Positions 8,952-18,810 of a stretch of 64,000 bases of DNA are shown here, in pieces. The translations under genes and the position numbers were made by a program. This DNA comes from Acidobacteriota bacterium (GTDB lineage Bacteria; Acidobacteriota; Vicinamibacteria; Vicinamibacterales; UBA2999), in assembly GCA_963169195.1 (NCBI GenBank), contig CAUJDN010000030.1:140943-204942 (forward strand), written 5' to 3'. Positions within the stretch are counted from its first letter, which is position 1, and every line of letters starts with the position of its first letter. A model generated the notes under the pieces. The model did not search any database and was not told where the DNA came from. It worked only from the letters and a program-made list of their open reading frames with translations.

Positions 8952-11120
8952 TCACCTGTTCGGCGCGCGCTCGACGTCCAGCACGCCTTGCACACCGCGC
9001 AGCGACTTGATCACCTTCTCCAGGTGCTTCATGTCCTTGATCTCCACCGTCATCCCGATCGTGGCGTGCGCTGAATCGCCGGTGGTCGCCTCCAGGTTCG
9101 TGATGTTGGTGTTGATCTCCGCCACTCGCGCGCTGAGGGCCGCAATCATCCCTTTCCGGTCTTCGACCGCCATGGTCAGGCGGACGGTGTAGGGCGCCTG
9201 GTCGCTGCCCTTGTCCCACTCGACCTCGATCCGGCGCTCGGGATCGAACTGCAGGTTCACCACGTTCGGGCAGCTGGCCGAGTGGACCGACACGCCCTTT
9301 CCGCGGGTGATGTAGCCGACGATCTTCTCTCCGCGGATCGGATTGCAGCAGCGTGCGCGAAACACCATCAGCTCGTCGGCGCCGCGGACCTTGATGCGGT
9401 CGGCCCCCGCGCTTCCGGGGCTGAGCACGCGCTTGACGGCCGAGACCACCGGGTGCTCGGCAGGCCTCTCCTTCAGCTGATCCTGTGGCACCAGCTTGTC
9501 CAGCACCTGGCGGGCCGAAACCTTGCCGTAGCCAATCTGGGCGAGCAGGTCGTCGGGCCGCTGGGCACCGAACTCCGAGGCCACGGCGCCCATGCGTTCG
9601 CCCTCGAGGAGCTTTGCCGGGTTGAGGTCGTAGCGGCGGGCGTCCTTCTCGAACACCTTCCGCCCGAGCTCCACGGCCCGCGCCTTCTCCTCTTCCTGGA
9701 TGAGGTGCTTGATCTTGTTGCGGGCCCGGGACGTCACGACGAAGTTCAGCCAGTCGCGGCTGGGCTTCGTGGCCGCATTGGTCAACACCTCGACGATGTC
9801 TCCGTTCTTCAGCTTGGTGCGGAGCGGCACCATCCGGCCGTTGACGCGCGCGCCCACGCACTGGTGGCCGACATCGGTGTGGATGGCGTAGGCGAAGTCC
9901 ACGGGCGTGGCGCCCTTCGGCAGCACCTTCACCTGGCCGCGGGGCGTGAAGATATGCACCTCTTCGGGGTAGAGATCGATCTTCAGGTTGGTGAGGAACT
10001 CCTGCGGATCCCTGACCTCCTGCTGCCACTCGAGCAGCTGGCGGAGCCACTGGAAGTACTGCTCGTCGCGGCCCGCCCCGACACGGCCTTCCTTGTATTT
10101 CCAGTGGGCCGCGATGCCCTCCTCGGCACGGCGGTGCATCTCCTCGGTCCGGATCTGGACCTCGAAGGCCAGGCCCCTCTCGCTGACGACCGAGGTGTGC
10201 AGCGACTGGTAGCCGTTGGGACGCGGCATCGCGATGAAGTCCTTGATGCGCCCCGGTACCGGGGACCAGGTCTGGTGAATGATGCCGAGAGCGGCGTAGC
10301 AGTCCTTCACCGACGGGGTCACGACGCGCAGGGCGATGAGATCGTAGACCTCGTCGAGATCGATCTTCTGCTTCTTCAGTTTCAGCCAGATGCTGTAGAG
10401 GCGCTTGATGCGGCCGTCGATGGCGACGACGGGCACCTGTGCCTCGGCCAGCTTGGCGGAGATGCGGGCCTTGAGCTCCTCGATGCTCTCCTCGGCGGCA
10501 CGGCGCTTCGCGTCGACGCGCGCCTTCAGCGACTCGTAGGCCACCGGCTCGAGGTACTTGAAGGACAGCTCCTCGAGCTCGTTCTTGATCTTGGACATGC
10601 CCAGCCGGTTGGCGATGGGCGCGTAGATGTCGAGCGTTTCCTGGGCGATGCGGATGCGCCGGTCCTCGGGCACGTGCTGCAGCGTCCGCATGTTGTGGAG
10701 GCGGTCGGCGAGCTTGACGAGGATGACGCGGATGTCATCGACCATCGCCAGCAGCATCTTCCTGAAGTTCTCGACCTGCCGCTCCTCGCTGGTCGAGAAC
10801 GGGATGGCGCCAATCTTGGTGACGCCCTCGACGATGTGAGCAACGTCCTCGCCGAACCGCTCGCGGATCTTCTCGGGCGTCGTCAGGGTGTCCTCGACGA
10901 CGTCGTGCAGGAGGCCGGCGGCCACGCAGACAGCATCGAGCTTCATGCCGGCCAGGATGTCGGCCACCTCCAGAGGGTGGACCAGGTAGGGTTCACCTGA
11001 GTGACGGACCTGGCCCTTGTGCTCGAGGGCGGAGAACACGTACGCCCGGCGCAGGAGCTCCAGGTCGGCATCCGGGCTGTAGCCCCGGACCCGGTCGAGC
11101 AAATCCTCGAAGCGAATCAT
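8952..11120 (-). CDS. rel: Bifunctional (p)ppGpp synthetase/hydrolase
   Basis: This long RelA/SpoT homologue makes and degrades the stringent-response alarmone (p)ppGpp. The 722-residue product has an N-terminal HD hydrolase domain with an intact HDVVED motif, so hydrolysis is likely retained. The synthetase domain contains RIKRLYSIWLKLKK and RPNGYQSLHT. It is followed by a TGS domain (VHIFTPRGQVKVLPKGATPVDFAY), a zinc-finger-like Cys pair (RCCNPIRG) and a C-terminal ACT domain. It is the only long RSH in the window and is transcribed away from the TPR lipoprotein gene at 11306. Confidence 0.95.
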   Translation of the reverse strand: MIRFEDLLDRVRGYSPDADLELLRRAYVFSALEHKGQVRHSGEPYLVHPLEVADILAGMKLDAVCVAAGLLHDVVEDTLTTPEKIRERFGEDVAHIVEGVTKIGAIPFSTSEERQVENFRKMLLAMVDDIRVILVKLADRLHNMRTLQHVPEDRRIRIAQETLDIYAPIANRLGMSKIKNELEELSFKYLEPVAYESLKARVDAKRRAAEESIEELKARISAKLAEAQVPVVAIDGRIKRLYSIWLKLKKQKIDLDEVYDLIALRVVTPSVKDCYAALGIIHQTWSPVPGRIKDFIAMPRPNGYQSLHTSVVSERGLAFEVQIRTEEMHRRAEEGIAAHWKYKEGRVGAGRDEQYFQWLRQLLEWQQEVRDPQEFLTNLKIDLYPEEVHIFTPRGQVKVLPKGATPVDFAYAIHTDVGHQCVGARVNGRMVPLRTKLKNGDIVEVLTNAATKPSRDWLNFVVTSRARNKIKHLIQEEEKARAVELGRKVFEKDARRYDLNPAKLLEGERMGAVASEFGAQRPDDLLAQIGYGKVSARQVLDKLVPQDQLKERPAEHPVVSAVKRVLSPGSAGADRIKVRGADELMVFRARCCNPIRGEKIVGYITRGKGVSVHSASCPNVVNLQFDPERRIEVEWDKGSDQAPYTVRLTMAVEDRKGMIAALSARVAEINTNITNLEATTGDSAHATIGMTVEIKDMKHLEKVIKSLRGVQGVLDVERAPNR

Positions 11121-11185
11121 CGCGAGCGGTGTCTAAGGCAGACAGAGGGAAGATCCGCCTTTCCGGACCCATCATAGGGTCGGGG

Positions 11186-11215
11186 TTGCAGGGGGTCAAG
11201 AAACGGGGCTATACT
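11186..11215 (+). promoter_or_regulatory. Candidate promoter of the TPR lipoprotein gene
   Basis: TTGCAG at 11186-11191 and TATACT at 11210-11215 are separated by 18 bases. They lie about 90 bases before the ATG at 11306, in the gap between the divergent rel gene and the lipoprotein gene. Confidence 0.5.
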
Positions 11216-11305
11216 CCCGGTCTTCCCGGCCGAACGGCGTGGACGAATGTAAGCGCTTGTAACGGCTCGACTTGGGAACCACCACAGCACTGCAGGGGGA
11301 CGACG

Positions 11306-12277
11306 ATGAGGATTCGGTCAGCGGGAGCGTACTTGGCGCTGGTCGCCGGGATGGGTGTGGCAATCGCCGGGTGCAGCCAGATTGGCCAGATCAAGGCCAT
11401 GAAGGCGTTCAAGGACGGCAACAAGCTGTATGCCAGCAACGACTTCCGGGGCGCCGCGGCCAAGTACGAGGAGGCCGTCGCGGCCGACCCGAACGGCGAG
11501 CTCAACTCCTGTGGCAACAGCCCGGGCTGCGTCTACTTCTTCCTGGCAAACTCCTACGACAACCTGTATCGGCCGGCCCGCAAGGGCGAGCCGCAGAACG
11601 ATGCCTACCTCACCAAGGCGGTCGAGTACTACAAGCTGGCGTCCGAGAAGATTGCCGACCCGACCTTCAAGACGCGGTCGCTCGAATACCTGGTGGCGGC
11701 GTACGGGCCCGACAAGTTGAACGACCCGACGATGGCCGAGCCGATCATTCAGGAGATGATCCGCCTCACGCCGGACGAGCCGACCAATTACTTCGCGCTG
11801 GCACGCCTCTACCAGGACTCGGGTGAGTACGAGCTCGCCGAGCAGACCTTCCTGAAGGCGCGCGATGCCCGCCCGAACGACCCGGCCGTCTACCTGCAGC
11901 TCGCGAACTTCTACAATACGCAGGGCGACTTCGAGAAGACCATCCAGTACCTCAACGAGCGCATCAAGATCGAGCCGAACAACCCGGAGGCCCACTACAC
12001 GGTGGCCACCTACTACTGGGACAAGGCCAACCGCGACTTCCGCCTCACCGACAAGGAAAAGATCCAGTACGTGATGGACGGTCTCGGGTCGGTGGACAAG
12101 GCCATCTCGATCAAGACCGACTACATGGAGGCCATTGCCTACAAGAACCTCCTGCTCCGCCTCCAGGCCAACCTCGAGAAGGACCCGAAGAAGCAGCAGG
12201 CCCTGCTCAAGGAGGCCGACTCGCTCCGCGACAAGGCCACGGAACTCCGCAAGCAGAAGGCGACCGGCACCGATTAG
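11306..12277 (+). CDS. TPR-repeat lipoprotein
   Basis: The 323-residue product is a predicted lipoprotein: an N-terminal hydrophobic signal ends in VAIAGC, a good lipobox, so it would be processed by the Lgt/LspA enzymes at the window start. The rest is built of tetratricopeptide repeats, for example ALARLYQDSGEYELAEQTFLKARDARPND and the following LQLANFYNTQGDFEKTIQYLNERI. TPR lipoproteins usually act as periplasmic or outer-membrane scaffolds; the partner is unknown. I chose the ATG at 11306 because it gives a proper signal peptide; the longer track ORF does not. A strong terminator follows. Confidence 0.85.
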   Translation: MRIRSAGAYLALVAGMGVAIAGCSQIGQIKAMKAFKDGNKLYASNDFRGAAAKYEEAVAADPNGELNSCGNSPGCVYFFLANSYDNLYRPARKGEPQNDAYLTKAVEYYKLASEKIADPTFKTRSLEYLVAAYGPDKLNDPTMAEPIIQEMIRLTPDEPTNYFALARLYQDSGEYELAEQTFLKARDARPNDPAVYLQLANFYNTQGDFEKTIQYLNERIKIEPNNPEAHYTVATYYWDKANRDFRLTDKEKIQYVMDGLGSVDKAISIKTDYMEAIAYKNLLLRLQANLEKDPKKQQALLKEADSLRDKATELRKQKATGTD

Positions 12278-12320
12278 TCCGGCGGATCTGGTAGACAGAC
12301 TACATTCTGGCGTTCGACCA

Positions 12321-12359
12321 AATCGGGCCGCTCCGCGCACGCGGGGCGGCCCGATTTTC
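12321..12359 (+). terminator. Rho-independent terminator after the TPR lipoprotein
   Basis: A 16-bp stem (12321-12336 with 12341-12356, one G-U pair) closes a GCAC loop and runs into TTTT. It lies about 45 bases after the stop of the TPR lipoprotein gene. Confidence 0.85.
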
Positions 12360-12447
12360 TTGCGCAACCCGCGGCGCGCGCACGTCCGTTTTCCTTTACT
12401 CTGCCGTAACGAATGGGTGGTACTTTTGGTGGGTTGAGGAAAGGTGA

Positions 12448-15400
12448 ATGAGGACGACTATGTCTTTGTCTCTTGGACGATGCCGATACCTGCTGCTCCT
12501 GTTGTGCCTGCTCGCCTGGCCCGTACCCACGGCCAGTGCACAGGGTGTCACCACCGGCTCGTTGACCGGTGTGGTCACCGACTCCCAGATGTCACCTGTC
12601 TCGGGCGCCAGCGTGATTGCCATCCACGCACCGTCGGGGACCAACTACGAAGCCACCACCCGCGCCGACGGCCGCTTCACCATCCTGGGCGTGCGTGTCG
12701 GCGGTCCCTACATCGTGACGGTCGCCTACGTCGGAACCGGGACGGCCTTTGAACCGCAGACCGTCGAGGACGTGATCGTCAACCTCGGCGTGGCGACTGA
12801 TGTCGACATCACCGTGAAGGCCATCGCGGTCCAGGAAACGGTCACCGTCGTCGGGCAGTCGGACGCGGTGTTCAGCTCGAACCGCACCGGCGCCGCGACC
12901 GCGGTGGTGCGCGAGCAGATCGCCACGCTGCCGAACCTGAGCAACCGCCTCGAGAACTTCACGCGCCTGACGCCGCAGGCGAGCGGCCTGTCGGTGGCGG
13001 GCCAGGACAGCCGCCTGAACAACATCACCGTGGACGGGTCGTACTTCAACAACTCGTTCGGCCTGAACAACTCACCGGGGGATCGCACCGGCGTGGCGCC
13101 CATTTCGCCGCAGGCCGTGGAGCAGATTCAGGTGAACGTGGCCCCCTACGACGTGCGGCAGGGCAACTTCGTGGGCGCGGGCATCAACACCGTGACCCGG
13201 AGCGGGACCAACCAGTACACCGGCTCGGTGTACCGGCAGTTCCGCAACGAGAACCAGGTCGGGACCGAGGCGAAGAACCTCAAGGTGAACCCCGGCACGT
13301 TCGAGTTCGCGAACACGGGCGGCTGGGTGGGCGGCCCGATCGTGCGGAACAAGGCCTTCTTCTTCGGCAACATCGAGGACGAGGCGCTGACGCAGCCGGG
13401 CACGACCTTCCGGGCCAACGCCGGTGGCGAGCCCGTCGTCGGCGGCACGACCCGCGTGCTGGCGTCCGACCTGAACGCGGTGAGCCAGTTCATGCAGTCG
13501 AACTTCGGCTACGACACCGGTGGGTACGAGGGATACGACTTCGAGGTGCCCGCCCGCCGCTATCTGGTGAAGGGCGACTACAACGTGAACGCATCGAACA
13601 AGATCACGTTCCGCTATCTGCAACTCGACTCGAGCTCCGACATCCTCATGTCCAACTCGAGCTCGCTCGGCTTCGGCAACCGCCGGACGAGCCAGTTCTC
13701 GATGAACTTCGCGAACTCGAACTACAAGCAGCTCGAGGAGATCAAGTCGGGCGTCGGCGAATGGAACTCGGTGATCGGCAACACCATGTCGAACTCGCTC
13801 ATCGTCGGCTACACCAGCCAGGACGAGAGCCGCGAGTCGGTGGGCTCGTTCTTCCCGATGATCGACATCCTCGGGGGCGACAACACCGGCTACATGTCGC
13901 TCGGCTTCGAGCCGTTCACGCCCAACAACGAGCTTCGCTACAAGACCTTCCAGCTGCAGAACAACTTCACCAAGTTCGCCAGCCGGCACACGCTGACCTT
14001 TGGAGGCACGTTCGAGCGCTACCGGTCGGAGAACGTGTTCTTCCCGGGCTCGCAGAGCGTCTACGTCTACAACTCGCTTGACGACTTCTACGCCGACCTC
14101 AACGGCTACATCGCGAACCCGAATCGCACGACGTCGCCAATCACGCTTCGGCGGTTCCAGGTCCGGTGGAACAACATCCCGGGCCAGGAGAAGCCGCTGC
14201 AGCCGCTCGAGGTCACCTACACCGGCGCCTACGCGCAGGATGAATGGAGCGTGTCCGACAACCTGAAGGTCACGGCGGGCGTCCGCTTCGACGTGCCCTT
14301 CTTCGGCGAGACCGGCTACGAGAACGCCGTGGCGGACGCCCTGACGTTCCGCGACGAGGGCGGCCAGCCCGTGCAGTACTCGACGGCCAAGCTGCCCGAC
14401 GCGAACATCCTCTGGTCGCCGCGCCTCGGCTTCAACTGGAATGTGGACCCGGAGCGCCGAACACAGGTCCGCGGCGGCACCGGCATCTTCACCGGCCGGC
14501 CGGCCTACGTGTGGATCTCCAACCAGATCGGCAACACCGGCGTCCTGACCGGCTTCCAGCAGCTCGACAACACGACGGCGCGGCCGTTCAACCCGAACCC
14601 GGACGCCTACAAGGCGGCCAACGTGACGGGCGCTCCGGCGTCGTCGTTCGAGCTGGCGCTGACCGATCCCGGCTTCAAGTTCCCACAGCTCTGGCGGACC
14701 AACATCGCCGTCGATCGGCGGCTGCCGTGGGGGATCACCGGCACCGCCGAATTCCTCTACAACCGTGACGTGAATGGCGTGTATTACATCAACGCCAACC
14801 TGCCGCAGGCGCAGTCGGCCTTCGCCGGCGCCGACAGCCGGCCGCGCTACACCAACACCCGGCTGAACTCGCAGGTGGCCAACGCCGTCGTCCTGAAGAA
14901 CCAGAACGTCGGCCGGTCGTGGAACATGGCGTTCTCCGCCGCCAGGAACTTCACCGGCGGCTTCGTGAAGACGGCCTACAGCTACGGCGAGGCCAAGAAC
15001 ACCGTGGACCCGGGCTCGATTGCCTTCGGCTCGTGGAACAACAACCCGCACCCCGGCGACCCGAACAATCCCGGCCTGGGCTACGCAGCCGGGTCACCCG
15101 GTCACCGGTTCTTCCTGACGGGCTCGTACACCAGGGAGTACTTCGGCTTCGGCGCCACGACCGCGTCGTTCTTCTACGAGGCCAGGACCATCGGCAGCGC
15201 CAGCTACGTCTTCTCCGGCGACCTGAACAGCGACGGCGGCACGGCGAACGACCTCCTCTACATCCACCGCGACACCTCGGAGATGAACTTCCAGAGCTTT
15301 GCGTCGGGCGGGCGCACGTACACGGCGGCCGAGCAGGCTGCAGCCTGGAACGCGTTCATCGAGCAGGACGACTACCTGCGCGAGCGCCGCGGGCAGTACG

Positions 15401-15750
15401 CCGAGCGCGGCGCGGTCTTCCTGCCGCTCGTCAAGCGCCTCGACTTCAGCGTGTCGCAAGAGCTGTTCGCCTCGCTGAAGGGCCGGCGTCACTCGTTCCA
15501 GTTCCGGGCCGACTTCATCAACTTCGGCAACCTGCTGAACAAGAACTGGGGCGTGGCCCAGCGCCTCGTGTCGAACTCGCCGCTGATCGTCCCGACCGCC
15601 GCGCAGGGCGGCCCCCGGGATGCACAGGGCCGCGCGCAGTACCGCCTGCGGGTCGTGAACAACGAGCTCATGTCCCGGTCCTACGAGCAGACCGCCGATC
15701 TGCTCGACGTCTGGCGCATTCAGTTCGGCATTCGCTACACGTTCAACTGA
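12448..15750 (+). CDS. Oar-like TonB-dependent receptor with carboxypeptidase-regulatory domain
   Basis: This is a large outer-membrane protein of the TonB-dependent receptor superfamily. After a signal peptide ending in PTASAQG there is a carboxypeptidase-regulatory-like domain (about residues 30-115, SLTGVVTDSQMSPVSGASV). A plug domain (VREQIATLPNLSNRLENFTRLTPQ) and a long beta-barrel follow, ending in an aromatic-rich strand IQFGIRYTFN with a terminal outer-membrane signal. At 1100 residues it fits the Oar-like receptors abundant in Acidobacteriota; the substrate is unknown. The tonB-exbB-exbD genes at 17.8-20.4 kb, on the other strand, could power it. A purine-rich AAAGGTG precedes the ATG. 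Confidence 0.92.
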   Translation: MRTTMSLSLGRCRYLLLLLCLLAWPVPTASAQGVTTGSLTGVVTDSQMSPVSGASVIAIHAPSGTNYEATTRADGRFTILGVRVGGPYIVTVAYVGTGTAFEPQTVEDVIVNLGVATDVDITVKAIAVQETVTVVGQSDAVFSSNRTGAATAVVREQIATLPNLSNRLENFTRLTPQASGLSVAGQDSRLNNITVDGSYFNNSFGLNNSPGDRTGVAPISPQAVEQIQVNVAPYDVRQGNFVGAGINTVTRSGTNQYTGSVYRQFRNENQVGTEAKNLKVNPGTFEFANTGGWVGGPIVRNKAFFFGNIEDEALTQPGTTFRANAGGEPVVGGTTRVLASDLNAVSQFMQSNFGYDTGGYEGYDFEVPARRYLVKGDYNVNASNKITFRYLQLDSSSDILMSNSSSLGFGNRRTSQFSMNFANSNYKQLEEIKSGVGEWNSVIGNTMSNSLIVGYTSQDESRESVGSFFPMIDILGGDNTGYMSLGFEPFTPNNELRYKTFQLQNNFTKFASRHTLTFGGTFERYRSENVFFPGSQSVYVYNSLDDFYADLNGYIANPNRTTSPITLRRFQVRWNNIPGQEKPLQPLEVTYTGAYAQDEWSVSDNLKVTAGVRFDVPFFGETGYENAVADALTFRDEGGQPVQYSTAKLPDANILWSPRLGFNWNVDPERRTQVRGGTGIFTGRPAYVWISNQIGNTGVLTGFQQLDNTTARPFNPNPDAYKAANVTGAPASSFELALTDPGFKFPQLWRTNIAVDRRLPWGITGTAEFLYNRDVNGVYYINANLPQAQSAFAGADSRPRYTNTRLNSQVANAVVLKNQNVGRSWNMAFSAARNFTGGFVKTAYSYGEAKNTVDPGSIAFGSWNNNPHPGDPNNPGLGYAAGSPGHRFFLTGSYTREYFGFGATTASFFYEARTIGSASYVFSGDLNSDGGTANDLLYIHRDTSEMNFQSFASGGRTYTAAEQAAAWNAFIEQDDYLRERRGQYAERGAVFLPLVKRLDFSVSQELFASLKGRRHSFQFRADFINFGNLLNKNWGVAQRLVSNSPLIVPTAAQGGPRDAQGRAQYRLRVVNNELMSRSYEQTADLLDVWRIQFGIRYTFN

Positions 15751-15838
15751 AGACGCCGATTGGGCCGCAGATGACGCGGACGGCGCAGATGCACGGCCCT
15801 CGGACGCCGCCGTAAGGCCCCGGAGGCGGCACTTGGAA

Positions 15839-15915
15839 CGGCCTCGGTCGGAACGCTCCGGCCGAGGCCGCTCGTTCGCACCCGTTCGCACCCGCCCGCA
15901 CCCGCCCGCACCCGT
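15839..15915. repeat. Hairpin plus GCACCCG tandem repeat
   Basis: A 14-bp GC hairpin (15839-15852 with 15857-15870, one wobble pair) has no T-run. It is followed by about four copies of a 10-base unit close to GCACCCGYYC (15876-15915). A related GTGCGGG repeat in the opposite orientation lies after lptD at 40136. The hairpin may stop transcription of the receptor gene, and the tandem units look like slippage-prone filler. Confidence 0.6.
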
Positions 15916-15947
15916 ACGCTAGACTGCGCGGAGGGAGGTCCCTGTCC

Positions 15948-17696
15948 ATGTCCCGCCGCGTCTTCACGCCCCTTGTGCTGGCCCTGGCCCTGCTGGCCGG
16001 AGCGGCCTTGCGAGCGCAGCAAGCCTCGCTCGGACAGGTCGACTTCCCCACCTCGGCAAGCGGCCCGGCCCAGGAGGCCTTCACTCGGGGCGTGCTGCTG
16101 CTGCACAGCTTCGAGTACGACGACGCGCGGGAGGCGTTCCTGGAGGCGCAGAAGGCCGACCCCGGCTTTGCCATGGCCTACTGGGGCGAGGCCATGACCC
16201 ACAGCCACCCCCTGTGGGGGCAGGCTTCACTGGAGAAGGCGCAGGCCGCGCTCGGCCGTCTGGCGCCCACAGCGGCTGAGCGACAGGCCAGGGCCGGCTC
16301 CGAGAAGGAACGGGCATGGCTGCAGGCCGTCGACGCGTTGTTCGGCCCTGGCGAGAAGGTGGAGCGCGATACCGCGTACGCCAGCCGCATGCGGCAGATG
16401 CACGAGCGATTTCCCGACGATCTCGAGGTGAAGGCGTTCTACGCGCTGGCGATCCTCGGGACGAGCCACGGGGGCCGCGAGATGGCGGCCTCCATGAAGG
16501 CCGCGGCGCTCGCGGAGGAGGTCTACCGGCAGAATCCGCGGCACCCCGGCGCCGCACACTACCTGATTCACGCCTACGACGACCCCATCCACGCACCCCT
16601 CGGCCTCCGCTACGCGGCCGCCTACTCGAGGCTCGCGCCCTCGGCGTCCCACGCCCTTCACATGCCGTCGCACATCTACTTCGCGCTGGGCATGTGGGAC
16701 GAGGCGAGCGAGACGAACGAGCGCTCGGTCCGGGCCGCCGACGAGCGGGTGGCCCGCAAGGGCCTGGGCGTGGACGACCGCGCCTTCCGCGCCCTGTTGT
16801 GGCTCAGCTACAGCTACCTCCAGCAGGGACGCCTGGCGGACGCCAGGGGCGTACTCGACCGGACCGAGCAGGCCGCGGCCGAGAGTGGATCGGCCATGGC
16901 GCGCAGCCATCTCGCGCTCGGCCGCGCCGCGTGGCTCGTTGAAACGCGTCGGTGGATGGACGCGAGACCCGCGGTGGATCCCGAGGGCCTGAGCGCCGAT
17001 GCGACGGCGGCCGACCTGTTTGCCGTAGGCATGGCGGCGTTCAGGAGCGGCAACCGCACAGGCGGGAACGAGGCGCTGCAGCGCATCGCCCTGCTCGTCG
17101 GCGATGGCGACCGCCCGCTCCGCAGCGTGACCACGGCGCGCCCCGCGCCCACGGCGCGGTCCGGCCCCACGCGTCCGGGGGTCACCCCCATCCCGACTCC
17201 ACGTCCCATCAGGCCGGAGCCGCCTGCCGCCCAGGGTGCACAGGCTCGAGCCGGGCAGCCCGCCGAGGGAAGCGGGAGTGGACGGCGGGTGGCCGCCGTG
17301 ATGGCCCAGCAACTGGAGGCCATCCTGATCTTCTCTGAAGGCCGCCGTGACGAAGCGATCGTCCTTGCGCGGCAGGCGGCTGCGGTGGAGGACGGACTGA
17401 GCTTCGAGTCCGGCCCGCCGCTCCCGGTGAAGCCCGGGCACGAGCTCGTCGGGGACCTGCTCATGGACGTGCGGCGTCCGGGCGAGGCGATGCCGGAGTA
17501 CGAGGCGGCGCTCGTGAAGGCGCCCGGACGTGCCCTCTCACTGCTGGGCCTGTTCCGCGCGGCCACGGCCGTGCGGGACATCGAGAAGGCACAGGCGGCC
17601 GCCGCCGAGCTGAGGAGGGTCTGGCGCCGTGCGGACAGGACGCTGCCCGAGCTCCGCGAGGTCATGGCCGGCGCTCCGACGTCGAGCTCGCGCTAG
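15948..17696 (+). CDS. Secreted TPR-repeat protein
   Basis: The 582-residue product starts with a signal peptide (FTPLVLALALLAGAALRAQQ) and contains TPR-like helical repeats, including FTRGVLLLHSFEYDDAREAFLEAQK and the HLIHAYDDPIHAP-type region. Near residue 400 there is a Pro/Arg/Ala-rich, poorly conserved linker (TPIPTPRPIRPEPPAAQG). I do not know its function. Similar signal-peptide/TPR proteins are numerous in Acidobacteriota and often sit near TonB receptors, as here. GGAGGGAGG lies about 8 bases before the ATG and TAGACT about 28 before. Confidence 0.82.
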   Translation: MSRRVFTPLVLALALLAGAALRAQQASLGQVDFPTSASGPAQEAFTRGVLLLHSFEYDDAREAFLEAQKADPGFAMAYWGEAMTHSHPLWGQASLEKAQAALGRLAPTAAERQARAGSEKERAWLQAVDALFGPGEKVERDTAYASRMRQMHERFPDDLEVKAFYALAILGTSHGGREMAASMKAAALAEEVYRQNPRHPGAAHYLIHAYDDPIHAPLGLRYAAAYSRLAPSASHALHMPSHIYFALGMWDEASETNERSVRAADERVARKGLGVDDRAFRALLWLSYSYLQQGRLADARGVLDRTEQAAAESGSAMARSHLALGRAAWLVETRRWMDARPAVDPEGLSADATAADLFAVGMAAFRSGNRTGGNEALQRIALLVGDGDRPLRSVTTARPAPTARSGPTRPGVTPIPTPRPIRPEPPAAQGAQARAGQPAEGSGSGRRVAAVMAQQLEAILIFSEGRRDEAIVLARQAAAVEDGLSFESGPPLPVKPGHELVGDLLMDVRRPGEAMPEYEAALVKAPGRALSLLGLFRAATAVRDIEKAQAAAAELRRVWRRADRTLPELREVMAGAPTSSSR

Positions 17697-17766
17697 CAGG
17701 GCCGGGGGTTCGCGGCACGGCCGTGGCGAGGACCGCCACGGCCTGGAGACTGGAGGAAAGACAAGA

Positions 17767-17796
17767 GGGCCGCCCGGAATCCCTTCCGGGCGGCCC
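17767..17796. terminator. Convergent hairpin between the TPR gene and exbD
   Basis: A perfect 13-bp stem GGGCCGCCCGGAA/TTCCGGGCGGCCC (17767-17779 with 17784-17796) closes a TCCC tetraloop. It sits between two convergent genes. There is no T-run, so intrinsic termination is likely but not certain. Confidence 0.6.
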
Positions 17797-17824
17797 AGTC
17801 TGTTCTGAGGCGTGAAACGAACGG

Positions 17825-18295
17825 CTAGTCGGTGCCCGTGGCTCCGGCTGCGCGGCGCATGGCCTCGGTGACGATCCCGACCTTTTCGACCCCGGCGCCC
17901 TTCGCGGCGTCGATGACCTCGACGATGTCGCCGTAGCGGAGGGAGCCGGCGCCGGCGATGAACATCGTCTTGTCCTTGCGGGTCTCGAAGATGGTGCGGA
18001 GGCGGCTCTCGAGTTCCATGACCGTGACATCCTGCTTGTTGACCGAGATCCGTCGGTCAGCCGTGTACTCGAGCACGATCTGCGAGACGTCCACCTGCTG
18101 CTGCTGGGCCTGCTGAGTCTCGGCCGGGAGGTTGATGTCCAGGCCCTTCTGCGAGAGCGGCAGGGCCGCCATGAAGATGACGAGCAGCACGAGGAGCACG
18201 TCGATCATGGGAGTGATGTTCATGTCGCCCGACACTTCGAGCTTCTTGCCCATGAACACTTTTTCGGCGCCGAAATGCTGATGCGCGTGGGCCAT
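17825..18295 (-). CDS. exbD: ExbD/TolR-family biopolymer transport protein (second copy)
   Basis: ExbD forms the proton channel with ExbB and energises TonB at the inner membrane. The 156-residue product has one N-terminal membrane segment, MIDVLLVLLVIFMAALP, preceded by NITPMIDV. The Asp there matches the proton-carrying Asp of ExbD. The periplasmic part ends RYGDIVEVIDAAKGAGVEKVGIVTE, typical of the family. It is the last gene of the tonB-exbB-exbD-exbD operon and starts 3 bases after the first exbD copy stops. Two different ExbD proteins with one ExbB suggest a heteromeric channel, as in some TonB systems. Confidence 0.92.
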   Translation of the reverse strand: MAHAHQHFGAEKVFMGKKLEVSGDMNITPMIDVLLVLLVIFMAALPLSQKGLDINLPAETQQAQQQQVDVSQIVLEYTADRRISVNKQDVTVMELESRLRTIFETRKDKTMFIAGAGSLRYGDIVEVIDAAKGAGVEKVGIVTEAMRRAAGATGTD

Positions 18296-18298
18296 GAC

Positions 18299-18736
18299 TC
18301 AGTTCCCTCCCGCCTGGCCGGGCCGCTGCTTGGGGTCGGTGATGAGGCCCATGTCCTCGATGCCGGCCGACCGCAGCTGGTCCATGGCGGCCATGATGGC
18401 GCTGTACTGCGCGTCTTCATCGGCCTTGATGAGTACGATCCGCTCGGCCTTTTCCGCCAGGATGTCCTCGACGCGCTGCCGCAGCTCGTCTTCGCGGACG
18501 GGCACGCCGTTCACGAAGAAGCGTCCCTGCGAGTCGATGGCGACGACGGTCTGGTCCTGGGTTTCCGGCTTGTCCGCACTGTAGGCTGCGACGGGCAGCT
18601 TGACGTCCGCGCCCTTCTGCAGCAGTGGCGCCACGATCATCATGATGATGAGCAGCACCAGCATCACGTCCACGAGCGGGGTGACATTGATGTCGGACTT
18701 GATTCCGCCTTTTGCCCCGCCGACGTCCATTGCCAT
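18299..18736 (-). CDS. exbD: ExbD/TolR-family biopolymer transport protein (first copy)
   Basis: This is a second, different ExbD/TolR protein of 145 residues. It has a short cytoplasmic start, the SDINVTPLVDVMLVLLIIMMI membrane segment with the conserved Asp, and a periplasmic domain (RQRVEDILAEKAERIVLIKADEDAQYSAIMAAMDQLRSAGI). It lies 74 bases after exbB and directly before the other exbD. ACAAGGAGAACC-type purines lie before the ATG. It probably works with ExbB and TonB to drive the outer-membrane receptor encoded nearby, but could serve other receptors in the genome. Confidence 0.92.
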   Translation of the reverse strand: MAMDVGGAKGGIKSDINVTPLVDVMLVLLIIMMIVAPLLQKGADVKLPVAAYSADKPETQDQTVVAIDSQGRFFVNGVPVREDELRQRVEDILAEKAERIVLIKADEDAQYSAIMAAMDQLRSAGIEDMGLITDPKQRPGQAGGN

Positions 18737-18810
18737 GTCGGTTCTCCTTGAATTGCCGTCGCACGGCCGAGGCGCCGGGAGTGCCCCGGCGCCTCAACCC
18801 GTGGCCCAAG

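Noticed and set aside
9282-11000. 572-residue ORF antisense to rel
   Set aside because: Shadow frame; rel on the minus strand has all domains.
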